DNA from: Lactobacillus xujianguonis
GTDB taxonomy: Bacteria; Bacillota; Bacilli; Lactobacillales; Lactobacillaceae
Direction: 5' to 3'
Assembly: GCF_004009905.1 (NCBI RefSeq)
Contig: NZ_ML136885.1
Coordinates: 1-50,211 of the forward strand
Length of the DNA: 50,211 nt
Every line of letters begins with the position of its first letter. Positions within the stretch are counted from its first letter, which is position 1. A model generated the notes under the pieces. The model made no database searches, was not told the DNA's origin, and worked only from the letters and a program-made list of their open reading frames with translations. Below are positions 1 to 7,710 of this stretch, piece after piece. Made by a program: the position numbers and the translations under genes.

Positions 1-1
1 T

Positions 2-442
2 GAACTAGATACGCCGCAAAACCACGAGCATTTAACGCGGCTACGCAGCTATATTGATCGCCGCTGGAACGATATTAAGCCGTTCAAAATGCGTGATTTA
101 AAAGTTACCAAGGCAATTGGTAGTTGTGAAAGTAATCACCGTAAGTATACTTATCGCGTTAAAGGCCAAGGCAAATATTGGTCTGAAGCTGGTGCCGAAG
201 GAATGCTTCGAATTCTAACTTGCATCAAGAATGGAGACTTAGAAGAATGGCTCAACAGTGATTTTGAAACGAGCAAACTAATTAGCTTAGACCGTAAGAA
301 ATTACAAGCCGCAGCTAGAGATAGTTTGAGAATCCGTCACGAAATCCATACCGGTATTCAACACGGAGCCTTAACAGCAGCAGTAGTTGGTGGCAGCTAT
401 TTAAGTAAATTCAATCGGATGTTAAATCACATAAATTATTAA
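2..442 (+). CDS. ISLre2-family transposase, C-terminal part (cut by the window edge)
   Basis: The reading frame is open from base 2, so this is the tail of a gene that begins outside the window. The first ATG in view (89) is internal. The sequence GQGKYWSEAGAEGMLRIL and the following basic helix-rich tail (KKLQAAARDSLRIRHEIHTG) resemble the C-terminus of the ISLre2 (UPF0236) transposases common in lactobacilli. About 146 residues are visible. It ends at TAA 440-442, about 280 bases before an S-layer-type gene. Whether the full element is intact cannot be judged. Family assignment is from memory of the motif, not a search. Confidence 0.75.
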   Translation, partial: ELDTPQNHEHLTRLRSYIDRRWNDIKPFKMRDLKVTKAIGSCESNHRKYTYRVKGQGKYWSEAGAEGMLRILTCIKNGDLEEWLNSDFETSKLISLDRKKLQAAARDSLRIRHEIHTGIQHGALTAAVVGGSYLSKFNRMLNHINY

Positions 443-722
443 GAAATTAAGGTCAGACTAATGGTTTTTGAGTAACCGCAAAAACTTTGACACTTACCTG
501 TAATAGTCCAGTAATTACAGCTTAACATCAGTAGTGTATAGTTAGTAGTGCAATTTGAAAGTGTTTAAACTGAAAATTGCGTACCAACTCATGGATTTGT
601 TTAAACGTTATTTTTTGGAACGAGTTGGTTACATGGTATAAAAAATTCACAATAAGTAATGAGGTATGAAACTTATTATTTATCGTACTGAGTTTTTATC
701 CAGAAAGGAAAGACCACATATT
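443..722 (+). other. Intergenic region: probable IS right end and leader of the first S-layer-like gene
   Basis: No ORF is supported here. The left part should contain the right end of the ISLre2 element, but the partner end is outside the window, so the boundary is unknown. Two dyads are visible. One is imperfect at 550-580 (arms GCAATTT and AAATTGC around the palindrome GTTTAAAC). The other has arms ACCAACTC (583-590) and GAGTTGGT (622-629), with the second arm lying between the -35 and -10 of the predicted promoter. The 5' leader downstream is about 70 nt. Confidence 0.5.
615..642 (+). promoter_or_regulatory. Predicted promoter of the first S-layer-like gene
   Basis: TTGGAA at 615-620 and TATAAA at 637-642, spacer 16, with a TG one base before the -10 (extended -10). 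One arm of an inverted repeat (GAGTTGGT) lies in the spacer and could be an operator. Prediction by eye only. Confidence 0.5.
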
Positions 723-2209
723 ATGAGAAAAAAGACAAGAATTATTAGTATGGCTGCTGCTGCATTGTTAGCTGTCGCTCCTGTAGCTACAGGTGTGATT
801 CCTGCTGCTGGCAGTGCTGTTGTTAAGGCTGATATTAACAGTAATGTTAGCGTTGAAGTTAAGCCATCAAACACTAATAGTAGTAATACACAAACTAGTA
901 AGCCAGCTGATGGCCCATACTTCTCATTTGGAGGCTATGTATTTGGTAAGCCAGATGCTAACGCCCCAAGTAAGAATGTTGCTAGAACTACTATTTCAAT
1001 TAAAGTCGGAGATACAGTATCCGATGTTGTAAACCAAATTCAAAAGTTATCTATTGTTTATCACAAGAACAATGTTGATTCTGGTACAGTAAAGTTAATA
1101 CTTCAGTTCTTAAGCAACGTTTGCAATCAAGCGGCGTAGTATTTGATACTGCAAAGAATAAGACTGATGTAATTAAGAGTTTACCAAATTCAGAATTCAA
1201 TTTATCACTTACAAGTAATGGTGCAGAAATTCAAATTCCTATTGTATTTTCTGCTTCAACTACTACTCCAGATACTACTAGCAATCCAGTTATTAAGTAT
1301 ACTCTTAACGGTACTACTACAACATTAACTAACGACTCTGTTTTCCAAGTTGCTAAGGGCGCTAATTTTACACCAACTGACTTCTATAACACTAATGGTG
1401 AAGAAGTTAAGATTAATGCTCAACAAACTGATAAGATTGCAACTCCTGCCATTTTAAGCGTAACTTCCAATGATGTTAATACTTCAGAAGAAGGACGTTA
1501 TTACCATGTAACTCTAACTGCTACTGGTTTAACCCAAAAAACTACTAGTGTTACATATACTGTCTTAATCGCTTCAAGTGCAAAGCGACCTATCTATGGT
1601 AATGGCCCTATTTCTACTTACAACATCTATGGAATCAATGTCTTCCCAGGTTCAACTACCTTTAAGACAGGTGATGAAGTTTATGTTGCTGATGGTACAA
1701 AGACAATTAACAATGTATCATACTCACAAGTTTCAACTAAGTCTAAAGCTGATGCTGCAAAAAGCAATATTTGGGTAAAGACTTCAGACTTAACTAAGCC
1801 AGCTACTCCAGCAGGTGATACTAACGTTGCAACTCATGCTGTAATGGTGGATTCAAGAGCTTATGATAAGAATGGTAACTACTTAGGTCACATGTACTAT
1901 GCCTACAATGACATTCAATATGTTCCAGAAGTAGTAACTATTAACGGTAAGACTTACTACAAGGTAGCTAACAAGAATGAATACGTTCGTGTAACTAACA
2001 TTACTGGTAACCAACGTACTTTACGTCACAATGCTTACATTTATTGGTCATCATACCGTCGTACTCCAGGTACTGGTAAGATGTACAGAGGTCAAACCGT
2101 AACTACTTATGGTCCACAAATGAGATTTAAGAACGGTAAAAAGTACTACAGAATTGAAGGCTGCAGAAACAACAATAAGCGTTACATCAAGGCTGTAAAC
2201 TTCTATTAA
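723..2209 (+). pseudogene. S-layer-type protein with SLAP domain, interrupted by a -1 frameshift
   Basis: The start ATG at 723 follows AAAGGAAAG by 10 bases. It opens a Sec signal peptide (positive MRKKTR, alanine-rich core, likely cleavage near VVKA/D). Frame 0 stops at 1137-1139. The next frame (-1) runs without a stop through the homologous continuation VNTSVLKQRLQSSG to 2209. The change falls near the A-run at 1091-1093, where one lost A (GTA AAA GTT to GTAAAGTT) would explain it. The repaired protein would have about 495 residues, with a Thr/Asn-rich self-assembly region and two SLAP-type (PF03217) repeats at the C-terminus, each with a K-x-G-K/N-Y-Y-like core and ending in VNFY. It is therefore a secreted cell-wall-bound protein gene, probably silent unless the shift is a sequencing error or is bypassed by slippage on A-AAG. 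A second, divergent S-layer-like gene lies 3.4 kb downstream in the same orientation. Confidence 0.8.
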
Positions 2210-2230
2210 AAAGTAGAATCTAAATAACGA

Positions 2231-2260
2231 AAAGACGATGCTTCGGCACCGTCTTTTTTT
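2231..2260 (+). terminator. Rho-independent terminator after the first S-layer-like gene
   Basis: Stem AAAGACGATGC / GCACCGTCTTT with one mismatch, TTCG tetraloop, then a run of T. Confidence 0.9.
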
Positions 2261-2295
2261 GCCCAAAAAATATTTTATTTTTCAGCTCAAACTCC

Positions 2296-2301
2296 TATAA
2301 T
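2296..2301 (+). promoter_or_regulatory. Predicted -10 box for the CPBP gene
   Basis: TATAAT at 2296-2301, 32 bases before the ATG at 2334. The -35 region (near 2273, TTTTAT) is poor, so only the -10 is convincing. Confidence 0.4.
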
Positions 2302-2333
2302 GAGAAAACAAAAGAAAAGGGAGTATCTGAAAA

Positions 2334-3562
2334 ATGAAAAAAGTAATTCTACCACGCAAGCGCTGGCAGCAAATCTTTGACCTGCAACTGATCATCGCTG
2401 TCTTAGTCGCTGCCATCCAAACCTTTACAGATAATAGCGATCGCATTACCAACCTAATTCAATTAGTAATGCTAATCCTCATCGTGGGCCTCAATTTCTA
2501 TGTCCAAATCAAACATGATCAACCAGACTCAAGCAATTTTGAACTCGCTCGCTGGATCAATCTGGCTCTGTTCAGCGAATTCTTCTGCTCTATTTGGCTC
2601 GAAATCGGAAACTTTCTCTTACTGAATTTCCGCAGCCTCGAAGTACTCTGGGTAATTCTACTCTGGATTGCTTATCTAGTGCTCTTATTGCCACTAGCTG
2701 TGCTCTACGCCGGTAATTTGCGCCACTGGTATCTCGCTTTATTTGCTGTGATTTTACTTGACCAACAATACGGTCCCGACGAATCCCTCATGGTAAGCAA
2801 ACATTTCCGTTTACTTCATTCCGTCACCGCTCAAGGAGTGATCGCCGCTTTTGCACTATTATTCATTGCTTGCTGTCTAAGTTACGCCTGGTTCAACCGC
2901 TTCAACCCAAGTTTGAAATTCGTCAAAAGCCCCATTTCCAAAAATCAGTTTTAATCGCCCTGTTAGTCATGGCCTTAATTGATTTGTGCTACAATTCCTT
3001 CAACACCTATGACAAGAGCATATCAAGCGTCTTTTTTGCCTATAGCTGTGACATCAAGGCCAGTTCCTTCACCATTCTTAATTTCACCAATGCCTTAGAG
3101 CCAGGAATCTTAGAGGAAACCCAACGCTACCTGATGATCGTCGTTTTTCTCTGGGGTTTCAGATATGATCGCAACTACCGTGTACCTTTGGCAGTCTATG
3201 CCTCAGGAATTATCTTCGGTTTGTCCCATTTATCCAACTTCGGCTGGAACGGCGAGACAGCCCAAGCCGTCTTTGCCCAAGTCATCGGCGTCATGGGCAG
3301 CGGCTTTCTCTGGGCCGTCCTTTACCTCTACACCGGTAAACTCTGGTTACCAATGATGTTCCACTTCTTAATGGATTATCTGATTAATTTGCAAACTGGT
3401 TGGAATTCAGCTGGTTGGTCATTTGATGACTGGATGACGGACTACCTCAACTTAATCTTAATTGTTGGCGTACCATTACTGTTCACCGTTTGGATGATGT
3501 ATGGTAAACGTCGGCAAGCGCTAGAAGAGAATGCGGATCGTTTATTAAACATGCAAAGTTAA
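2334..3562 (+). pseudogene. CPBP-family intramembrane metalloprotease, probably split by a -1 frameshift
   Basis: An ATG at 2334 behind AAAGGGAG starts a 206-residue polytopic membrane segment (about six hydrophobic helices) that stops at 2954. A second ORF in the -1 frame (2870-3562, 230 residues) carries the CPBP (Abi, PF02517) motifs: EETQRY, then FGLSHL, then HFLMDYLI, the glutamate/histidine signature of this Rce1-like family. The 85-base overlap, the unlikely hydrophilic start of the second ORF and the lack of a ribosome binding site there suggest one gene of about 400 residues interrupted near the A-run at 2939-2944. Two genes with translational coupling is the alternative. Codon use is richer in CTC/ATC/GCC than in neighbouring genes, which may indicate acquisition by transfer. 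CPBP proteins are membrane proteases, some of them tied to bacteriocin self-immunity. No bacteriocin gene is visible here. Confidence 0.7.
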
Positions 3563-3577
3563 TTAAATTGCTAAATC

Positions 3578-3618
3578 AAAAATAGTCATTGCTCATTAGT
3601 TTGAACAATGGCTATTTT
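3578..3618. terminator. Bidirectional terminator between converging genes
   Basis: Thirteen-base-pair stem AAAATAGTCATTG / CAATGGCTATTTT with T-rich tails on both strands. It sits between the CPBP gene (+) and the minus-strand sda operon. Confidence 0.8.
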
Positions 3619-3640
3619 TCGATATTTTCACTTTTATTTT

Positions 3641-3955
3641 CTACATAATTCCTAAGGCAATCTTACCAGCCTCACTAATCTTATCTGGCGTCCAGACCGG
3701 ATACCAAACGTATTCAACATCCACGTTCTTAATTTCTGGAACTTTTTTCAGTTCTGCCTTGATCCGCATCTCTAAGGTGTTAACTAGCGGACAGCCTGGC
3801 GTGGTGAGGGTCATGTTGATCAAACAGATCCCATCTTTATCCAGGTCAATGCCGTAGATCAAACCTAAATTAACCACATCAATGCCTAATTCCGGGTCAA
3901 TTACTTGGGCTAGATGATTAATGATATCATCTTTAATTACTTTTGCTTCACGCAT
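3641..3955 (-). CDS. MIP18/DUF59-family iron-sulfur cluster assembly protein (SufT/PaaD-like)
   Basis: A 104-residue single-domain protein of the MIP18 family (PF01883). Motifs are DPELGIDVVNLGLIYG near residues 20-35 and TTPGCP with the conserved cysteine C55. Members assist maturation of Fe-S proteins in the cytosol. It is the last gene of a minus-strand run: sdaAB, sdaAA, then this gene after 2 bases. SdaAA is the catalytic subunit carrying a [4Fe-4S] cluster, so the context suggests a role in loading that cluster; this is inference. Its length is normal for stand-alone members. No other SUF genes are in the window. Confidence 0.9.
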   Translation of the reverse strand: MREAKVIKDDIINHLAQVIDPELGIDVVNLGLIYGIDLDKDGICLINMTLTTPGCPLVNTLEMRIKAELKKVPEIKNVDVEYVWYPVWTPDKISEAGKIALGIM

Positions 3956-3957
3956 GA

Positions 3958-4839
3958 TTAAGCATCCTTACCAAAAATCTTTGTCTTAATTGCTTGGCCA
4001 GTTGGGGTCCCAGCTAAGCCGCCCATTCCAGTTTCTCTTAGAGCAGCAGGCATGCTGTGACCAACTTCTTTTAAGGCAATGATACATTCGTCGGGAGGGA
4101 TGACGCTGGTGCAGCCAGCTAAGGCCATATCAGCGGCGATTAAGGCATTCCCCGCACCGATGGCGTTTCTCTTAACGCATGGCACTTCTACTAACCCTGC
4201 AATTGGATCGCAGACTAAGCCGAGCAGGTTAGAGATAGCGATGGATAAGGCTTGCGCACTTTGTTCAGGACTGCCACCAGCCGCTTCGACTGCAGCGGCG
4301 GCGCCCATCCCTGACGCACTGCCAACTTCAGCTTGGCAGCCACCAGTTGCCCCGGCAATTTCCGCATTATTAGCGATCACCATGCCAAAGCCACCAGCCG
4401 TGAAGAGAAAGCGAATCATTTGCTCCTCAGTCAAGTCTAAGCGTTTCTTGAGCATGAATAGTACGCCAGGCAAGGTCCCAGATGAGCCAGCTGTTGGGGT
4501 CGCACAGATAGTGCCCATGGCCGCATTAACTTCATTAGTGGCAACGGCGTTTTCAACGGCTTGCATCATAATATCGCCTGACAGAGTTTGGTGCTTTTGT
4601 CGATAATTCTTGATCTTGATGGCTTCACCACCGGTTAAGCCAGTTTTAGAATAGACGCCATCGCCGCTTTCACCTTTTTCCACCGCTTGCTTCATAGTGG
4701 AGAGGTTATATTTCATCTTTTGCCAAATGACTTCTCTTGGTAGGCCAGAAGTTTGGCATTCTTGTTCAATAATTAATTCAGAAAGGGCTTTGTGCTCTTT
4801 TTGGGCCGCGGCCACAATTTCTTTAATGTGTTGATACAT
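3958..4839 (-). CDS. sdaAA: L-serine dehydratase, iron-sulfur-dependent, alpha subunit
   Basis: Catalytic subunit of the two-subunit Fe-S L-serine dehydratase, which deaminates L-serine to pyruvate and ammonia in the cytosol. Seen: GSSGTLPGVLF, GATGGCQAEVGSASGMGAAA and LVCDPIAGLVEVPC. The cysteines in the last two motifs match the known cluster ligands. The frame is open up to a TTG at 4860, but I chose the ATG at 4839 (MYQHIKEIV), which matches family N-termini and gives 293 residues. The upstream AAGAAGAAA is a weak ribosome binding site. The start lies 11 bases after the sdaAB stop, so the two are co-transcribed and probably translationally coupled. Confidence 0.95.
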   Translation of the reverse strand: MYQHIKEIVAAAQKEHKALSELIIEQECQTSGLPREVIWQKMKYNLSTMKQAVEKGESGDGVYSKTGLTGGEAIKIKNYRQKHQTLSGDIMMQAVENAVATNEVNAAMGTICATPTAGSSGTLPGVLFMLKKRLDLTEEQMIRFLFTAGGFGMVIANNAEIAGATGGCQAEVGSASGMGAAAAVEAAGGSPEQSAQALSIAISNLLGLVCDPIAGLVEVPCVKRNAIGAGNALIAADMALAGCTSVIPPDECIIALKEVGHSMPAALRETGMGGLAGTPTGQAIKTKIFGKDA

Positions 4840-4850
4840 AATTTTTCTTC

Positions 4851-5513
4851 TTATAAACAAATAACATTGGGAAACTTGGTTTTAATTTCTTGGATTAATT
4901 TATCTTGCAAATAATTCTTCAAGTCATATTCATAAATATAACATGAGTCGTTGTGATAAGCTCGCTTAATATTGTAAGGAGCGTGTTTTTGCAAGAAGAG
5001 ATCGACCGGAATTTCGTCAGTTAATTCTTGACCATGATTAATGGACAGGATGATAGGCAAGGGACCAGACGGGGTGATGGTGAGGCCATGCAGTTTGAGT
5101 TGCCGGATTTCAATCGCGCCTCCGCCAATCGAGCAGCCGGAGAGCTGAATCTTTTTCTCACCGTCAGACATGTCCAAGATCGCTGTATTCGGGTGGTCGA
5201 TGGGACTTGGACCGTCTTCTTCAACGAAGCGGATATCCACGCCTTGCTTGCGGGCAATTTCTGGGGCGTCAGGCACGCGTGGATCATCAGTCTTGAAACC
5301 TAAGATGCCAGCTGCAATCGCGTAGTCAGTTCCGTGGCCACGGTGGGTCTTAGCGAAGGAATCGTAATAGTGGACGGTCACCTTCTTGGGGATGCCACCG
5401 AATAATTTATTACCTTCTTGGCCGATTGCCACGGCGCCAGCTGTGTGTGAGCTGGAAGGTCCGATCATTACGGGGCCGATAATATCAAAGACGCTGCGAT
5501 AAATTCCTGTCAT
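4851..5513 (-). CDS. sdaAB: L-serine dehydratase, iron-sulfur-dependent, beta subunit
   Basis: A 220-residue regulatory subunit. The N-terminal SDH beta domain has the signature GPVMIGPSSSHTAGAVAIG (residues about 13-31). The C-terminal quarter (from about NHGQELTDEIPVD, ending IKTKFPNVICL) fits the ACT-like small-ligand domain of the two-subunit type. ATG at 5513 follows AAGGAT. It is the first gene of the minus-strand operon sdaAB-sdaAA-MIP18 gene. It is divergent from the second S-layer-like gene, with only about 135 bases between the two starts. The operon would feed serine into pyruvate. Confidence 0.95.
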   Translation of the reverse strand: MTGIYRSVFDIIGPVMIGPSSSHTAGAVAIGQEGNKLFGGIPKKVTVHYYDSFAKTHRGHGTDYAIAAGILGFKTDDPRVPDAPEIARKQGVDIRFVEEDGPSPIDHPNTAILDMSDGEKKIQLSGCSIGGGAIEIRQLKLHGLTITPSGPLPIILSINHGQELTDEIPVDLFLQKHAPYNIKRAYHNDSCYIYEYDLKNYLQDKLIQEIKTKFPNVICL

Positions 5514-5600
5514 TTTTGTTCATCCTTATCCTTTTGGTTAGTTCTATTCTAAAATTTTTCCGTAAAAAGTAAAAAAGAAAATTCTTTTGATAAAAAGGTT

Positions 5601-5606
5601 TATAAT
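5601..5606 (+). promoter_or_regulatory. Predicted -10 box of the intact S-layer-like gene
   Basis: TATAAT, 24 bases before the AAGGAGG. No good -35 is visible at the right distance. It lies in the divergent space shared with the sda operon. Confidence 0.4.
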
Positions 5607-5648
5607 GATGAGGACACTTTAGTGATGTTTAAGGAGGAAAATTCATCT

Positions 5649-7085
5649 ATGAAAAAGAACATCAAAATCGTTAGTTTAGCTGCAGCAGCTTTGCTTGCTG
5701 TGTCACCAGTTGTGGCTTCAGCTGTGCCAGTTAATGCAGCAGCAAGTGCTAAGACTACAGCTAACAGTAAATCAACTAAAAAGACTGAAAAGAAGGAAGC
5801 TGTTAAGCCAGTAAATTCTGAAAACGTTGAAGGTACACCATACTTTGTTGAAGGTAACAACCGCGTAACTTCAGGTTCAGTTTCACTTAAAGCTAACACT
5901 GTTTCTGCAATTGTTGATGCAATTACTAAGAAGTACAGCATTACTACTGATGGTAAGAATACTGTTGCTTGGAACACTCAAGCTTTGACTATTGCAATCA
6001 CTGGTGCTCTTAACTCACAAGCAGGTATTTCTGTAAACGCTAATGGTTCATTTAACATGCCAGCTAACTCATTCACTGTTAATGCAGTTTTGAACTACGG
6101 CAAGAACTTGAGCCAATCAATTACTATGCCTGTTAATGTAACTCCTTATGACGCTCCAGCTGATTATAGTGCAAACCCAGTAATTTCTTACAATGGTAAG
6201 AAGTTCGATCACACTCAAAACATTACTTTAGCTGATAACGCATCATTTAATTACGTTAAGGTTAACGGTACTGTAGACACTGCTGCTATTCAAAAAGCTT
6301 TCACTGCTCAAGTTTCAGCTTCAGATAAGAATGCCATTGCTGTGACTGTGGACACTTCAAAGGTTAACACCGCAGTTGCTGGTCAATACCCTGTAACTGT
6401 GACTGCTATTAACCCAGCAGGCAAGGGCGTAACTTTAACCTTCAACTTAACTGTTGGTGAAAAGGGCGCAACTTACAAGACTGTTAACACCCAAGCCGTT
6501 GTTTACTCAATTAACGGTAACACTGTTTCTCAAACTACTAACATCATTAACGTTGGTACTTCAATTGCTACCTTCGGTAACCCAGTAGTTGTTAACAACG
6601 TTTCATACACTCGCATCAACGGTGCTAGTGCTAACCAATTTGTCTTAACTAGCGTCTTTGACAAGGTTGCTACTGACAACAACACTAACAAGGATGAAAA
6701 TTCTAAGCCAGAAGTTGCTACTAAGAAGATTACTTTGCTTCACGCAGCAGCTGCTTACACTAAGGACGGTAAGCGTGCAGGTCATACTTACAAGCTTTAC
6801 AAGCGCGTAACTATTGAAGACCAAGCAGTTACTATCAACGGTGCTAAGTGCTACAAGATCGCTAACAGCGACAACTACATCAAGGCTTCTAACGTTGACG
6901 GCAAGAAGCGGACTTTGAAGCGTCGTTCATACATCTACAAGTCTTCAAAGCGTCGTGCTAACAAGAAGGTCTTGAAGAAGGGCAAGAAGGTAAGAACTTA
7001 CGGCGGCTCAGTTAAATTCAAGAACGGTAAACGTTACTACAGAATTGGCAAGGGTCAATATGTAAGAACTGTTAACTTTAGATAG
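5649..7085 (+). CDS. S-layer-type surface protein with C-terminal SLAP domain
   Basis: A 478-residue secreted protein. The signal peptide is MKKNIKIVSLAAAALLAVSP, with likely cleavage after VNA/A. A long Thr/Ser/Val/Asn-rich region of beta-sheet character follows. The C-terminal 120 residues (about 358-478) have two SLAP (PF03217) repeats, very rich in Lys/Arg/Tyr, the cell-wall-anchoring region of Lactobacillus S-layer proteins. ATG at 5649 follows AAGGAGG (5631-5637), a better start than the in-frame ATG at 5622. Codon use is strongly biased (AAC, AAG, GGT, TTC), as expected for a very abundant product. A 110-nt hairpin and then a terminator follow the stop. One cysteine (in AKCYK) is unusual, as classical S-layer proteins have none, so a minor SLAP-domain protein is possible. 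It is homologous in design to, but divergent from, the broken gene at 723-2209. Confidence 0.88.
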   Translation: MKKNIKIVSLAAAALLAVSPVVASAVPVNAAASAKTTANSKSTKKTEKKEAVKPVNSENVEGTPYFVEGNNRVTSGSVSLKANTVSAIVDAITKKYSITTDGKNTVAWNTQALTIAITGALNSQAGISVNANGSFNMPANSFTVNAVLNYGKNLSQSITMPVNVTPYDAPADYSANPVISYNGKKFDHTQNITLADNASFNYVKVNGTVDTAAIQKAFTAQVSASDKNAIAVTVDTSKVNTAVAGQYPVTVTAINPAGKGVTLTFNLTVGEKGATYKTVNTQAVVYSINGNTVSQTTNIINVGTSIATFGNPVVVNNVSYTRINGASANQFVLTSVFDKVATDNNTNKDENSKPEVATKKITLLHAAAAYTKDGKRAGHTYKLYKRVTIEDQAVTINGAKCYKIANSDNYIKASNVDGKKRTLKRRSYIYKSSKRRANKKVLKKGKKVRTYGGSVKFKNGKRYYRIGKGQYVRTVNFR

Positions 7086-7090
7086 AAGAA

Positions 7091-7200
7091 GTGTGAGGAA
7101 ACTTCTCGAGTAAAACCGAGATAGTGTAGAACATGAATTAAAGCACATAGCGCTTAATTCATGTTCGTAACTATAGTCGGTTTTACTGTTTCCGAACACG
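7091..7200 (+). repeat. 110-nt nested hairpin in the 3' region of the S-layer-like gene
   Basis: Successive arms pair from outside in. GTGT-GGAAAC (7091-7102) pairs with GTTTCC-ACAC (7188-7199). TAAAACCGA pairs with TCGGTTTTA. TAGT pairs with ACTA. GAACATGAATTAA pairs with TTAATTCATGTTC around 7129-7166. Small internal loops separate them. The left part (7086-7128) matches a second copy at 11354-11396. There is no T-run at its end, so it is not an ordinary terminator. Confidence 0.75.
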
Positions 7201-7251
7201 ACAATTCTGTAATGGAGATTGCAGAAAACATTGATGATAATTAATTAGAAG

Positions 7252-7281
7252 AGAGCAGAAGCAATTTTCTGCTCTTTTTTA
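7252..7281 (+). terminator. Terminator of the S-layer-like transcript
   Basis: AGAGCAGAA / TTCTGCTCT stem, 6-base loop, followed by T-runs. It lies about 170 bases after the stop codon, leaving a long structured 3' UTR. Confidence 0.9.
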
Positions 7282-7300
7282 ATTTTTTTGCTTTTTTCCC

Positions 7301-7329
7301 TTGCATTTTTCCTAGAACTTCGTTATCAT
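7301..7329 (+). promoter_or_regulatory. Promoter of the tRNA-Tyr / tRNA-Gln unit
   Basis: TTGCAT (7301-7306), 17-base spacer, TATCAT (7324-7329), 18 bases before the tRNA-Tyr 5' end. Confidence 0.7.
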
Positions 7330-7346
7330 AATAAACGTGCTGTTAC

Positions 7347-7428
7347 GGAGGAGTAGCGAAGTGGCTAAACGCGGCGGTCTGTAAAACCGCTCTCCCTGAG
7401 TTCGGCGGTTCGAATCCACCCTCCTCCA
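7347..7428 (+). tRNA. tRNA-Tyr (anticodon GTA)
   Basis: The acceptor GGAGGAG pairs with CTCCTCC. The anticodon stem GCGGT/ACCGC holds the loop CTGTAAA (anticodon 7381-7383). The variable arm is long and the T-loop is TTCGAAT. CCA is not encoded. Confidence 0.95.
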
Positions 7429-7481
7429 TTGCTGAGTTTTCTCAGCTGGTACATTGAACAACAAGTAAAAGTTCAATCGAA

Positions 7482-7553
7482 TGGGTTATAGCCAAGTGGT
7501 AAGGCAATGGTTTTTGGTACCATCATGCGCTGGTTCGAATCCAGCTAACCCAA
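7482..7553 (+). tRNA. tRNA-Gln (anticodon TTG)
   Basis: The acceptor TGGGTTA pairs with TAACCCA. The anticodon stem ATGGT/ACCAT holds the loop TTTTGGT. The T-arm CTGGTTCGAATCCAG is present. CCA is not encoded. Confidence 0.95.
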
Positions 7554-7584
7554 TTGTTCTAATTATTTGAACACCCAACCCGAT

Positions 7585-7617
7585 AAAAAGTTCTATGGAT
7601 TTTCCGTAGAACTTTTT
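7585..7617 (+). terminator. Terminator of the tRNA pair
   Basis: AAAAAGTTCTA / TAGAACTTTTT stem with a small inner TGG/CCG helix. Confidence 0.85.
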
Positions 7618-7710
7618 GTTTTGCTTAAAAATATTATTCTAATCTTTTTAGTTGCGTTTATCGTATTTTTTAATATACTTATATTTAGTAAGTAAGGAGG
7701 ATGAATAATT

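Noticed and set aside
680..874. Minus-strand ORF of 64 residues over the S-layer signal-peptide region
   Set aside because: Antisense shadow of the repetitive alanine codons; no ribosome binding site or family match.
1085..1100. Programmed -1 frameshifting in the first S-layer-like gene
   Set aside because: No classical X-XXY-YYZ heptamer, upstream Shine-Dalgarno stimulator or clear downstream pseudoknot is visible. A lost A is simpler, though slippage at A-AAG is not excluded.
2334..3562. Bacteriocin immunity operon based on the CPBP gene
   Set aside because: No small double-glycine leader peptide or transport gene lies nearby; the CPBP family alone does not support this.
4079..4606. Plus-strand ORF of 175 residues inside sdaAA
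   Set aside because: Antisense shadow of the real gene, low-complexity composition and no ribosome binding site.
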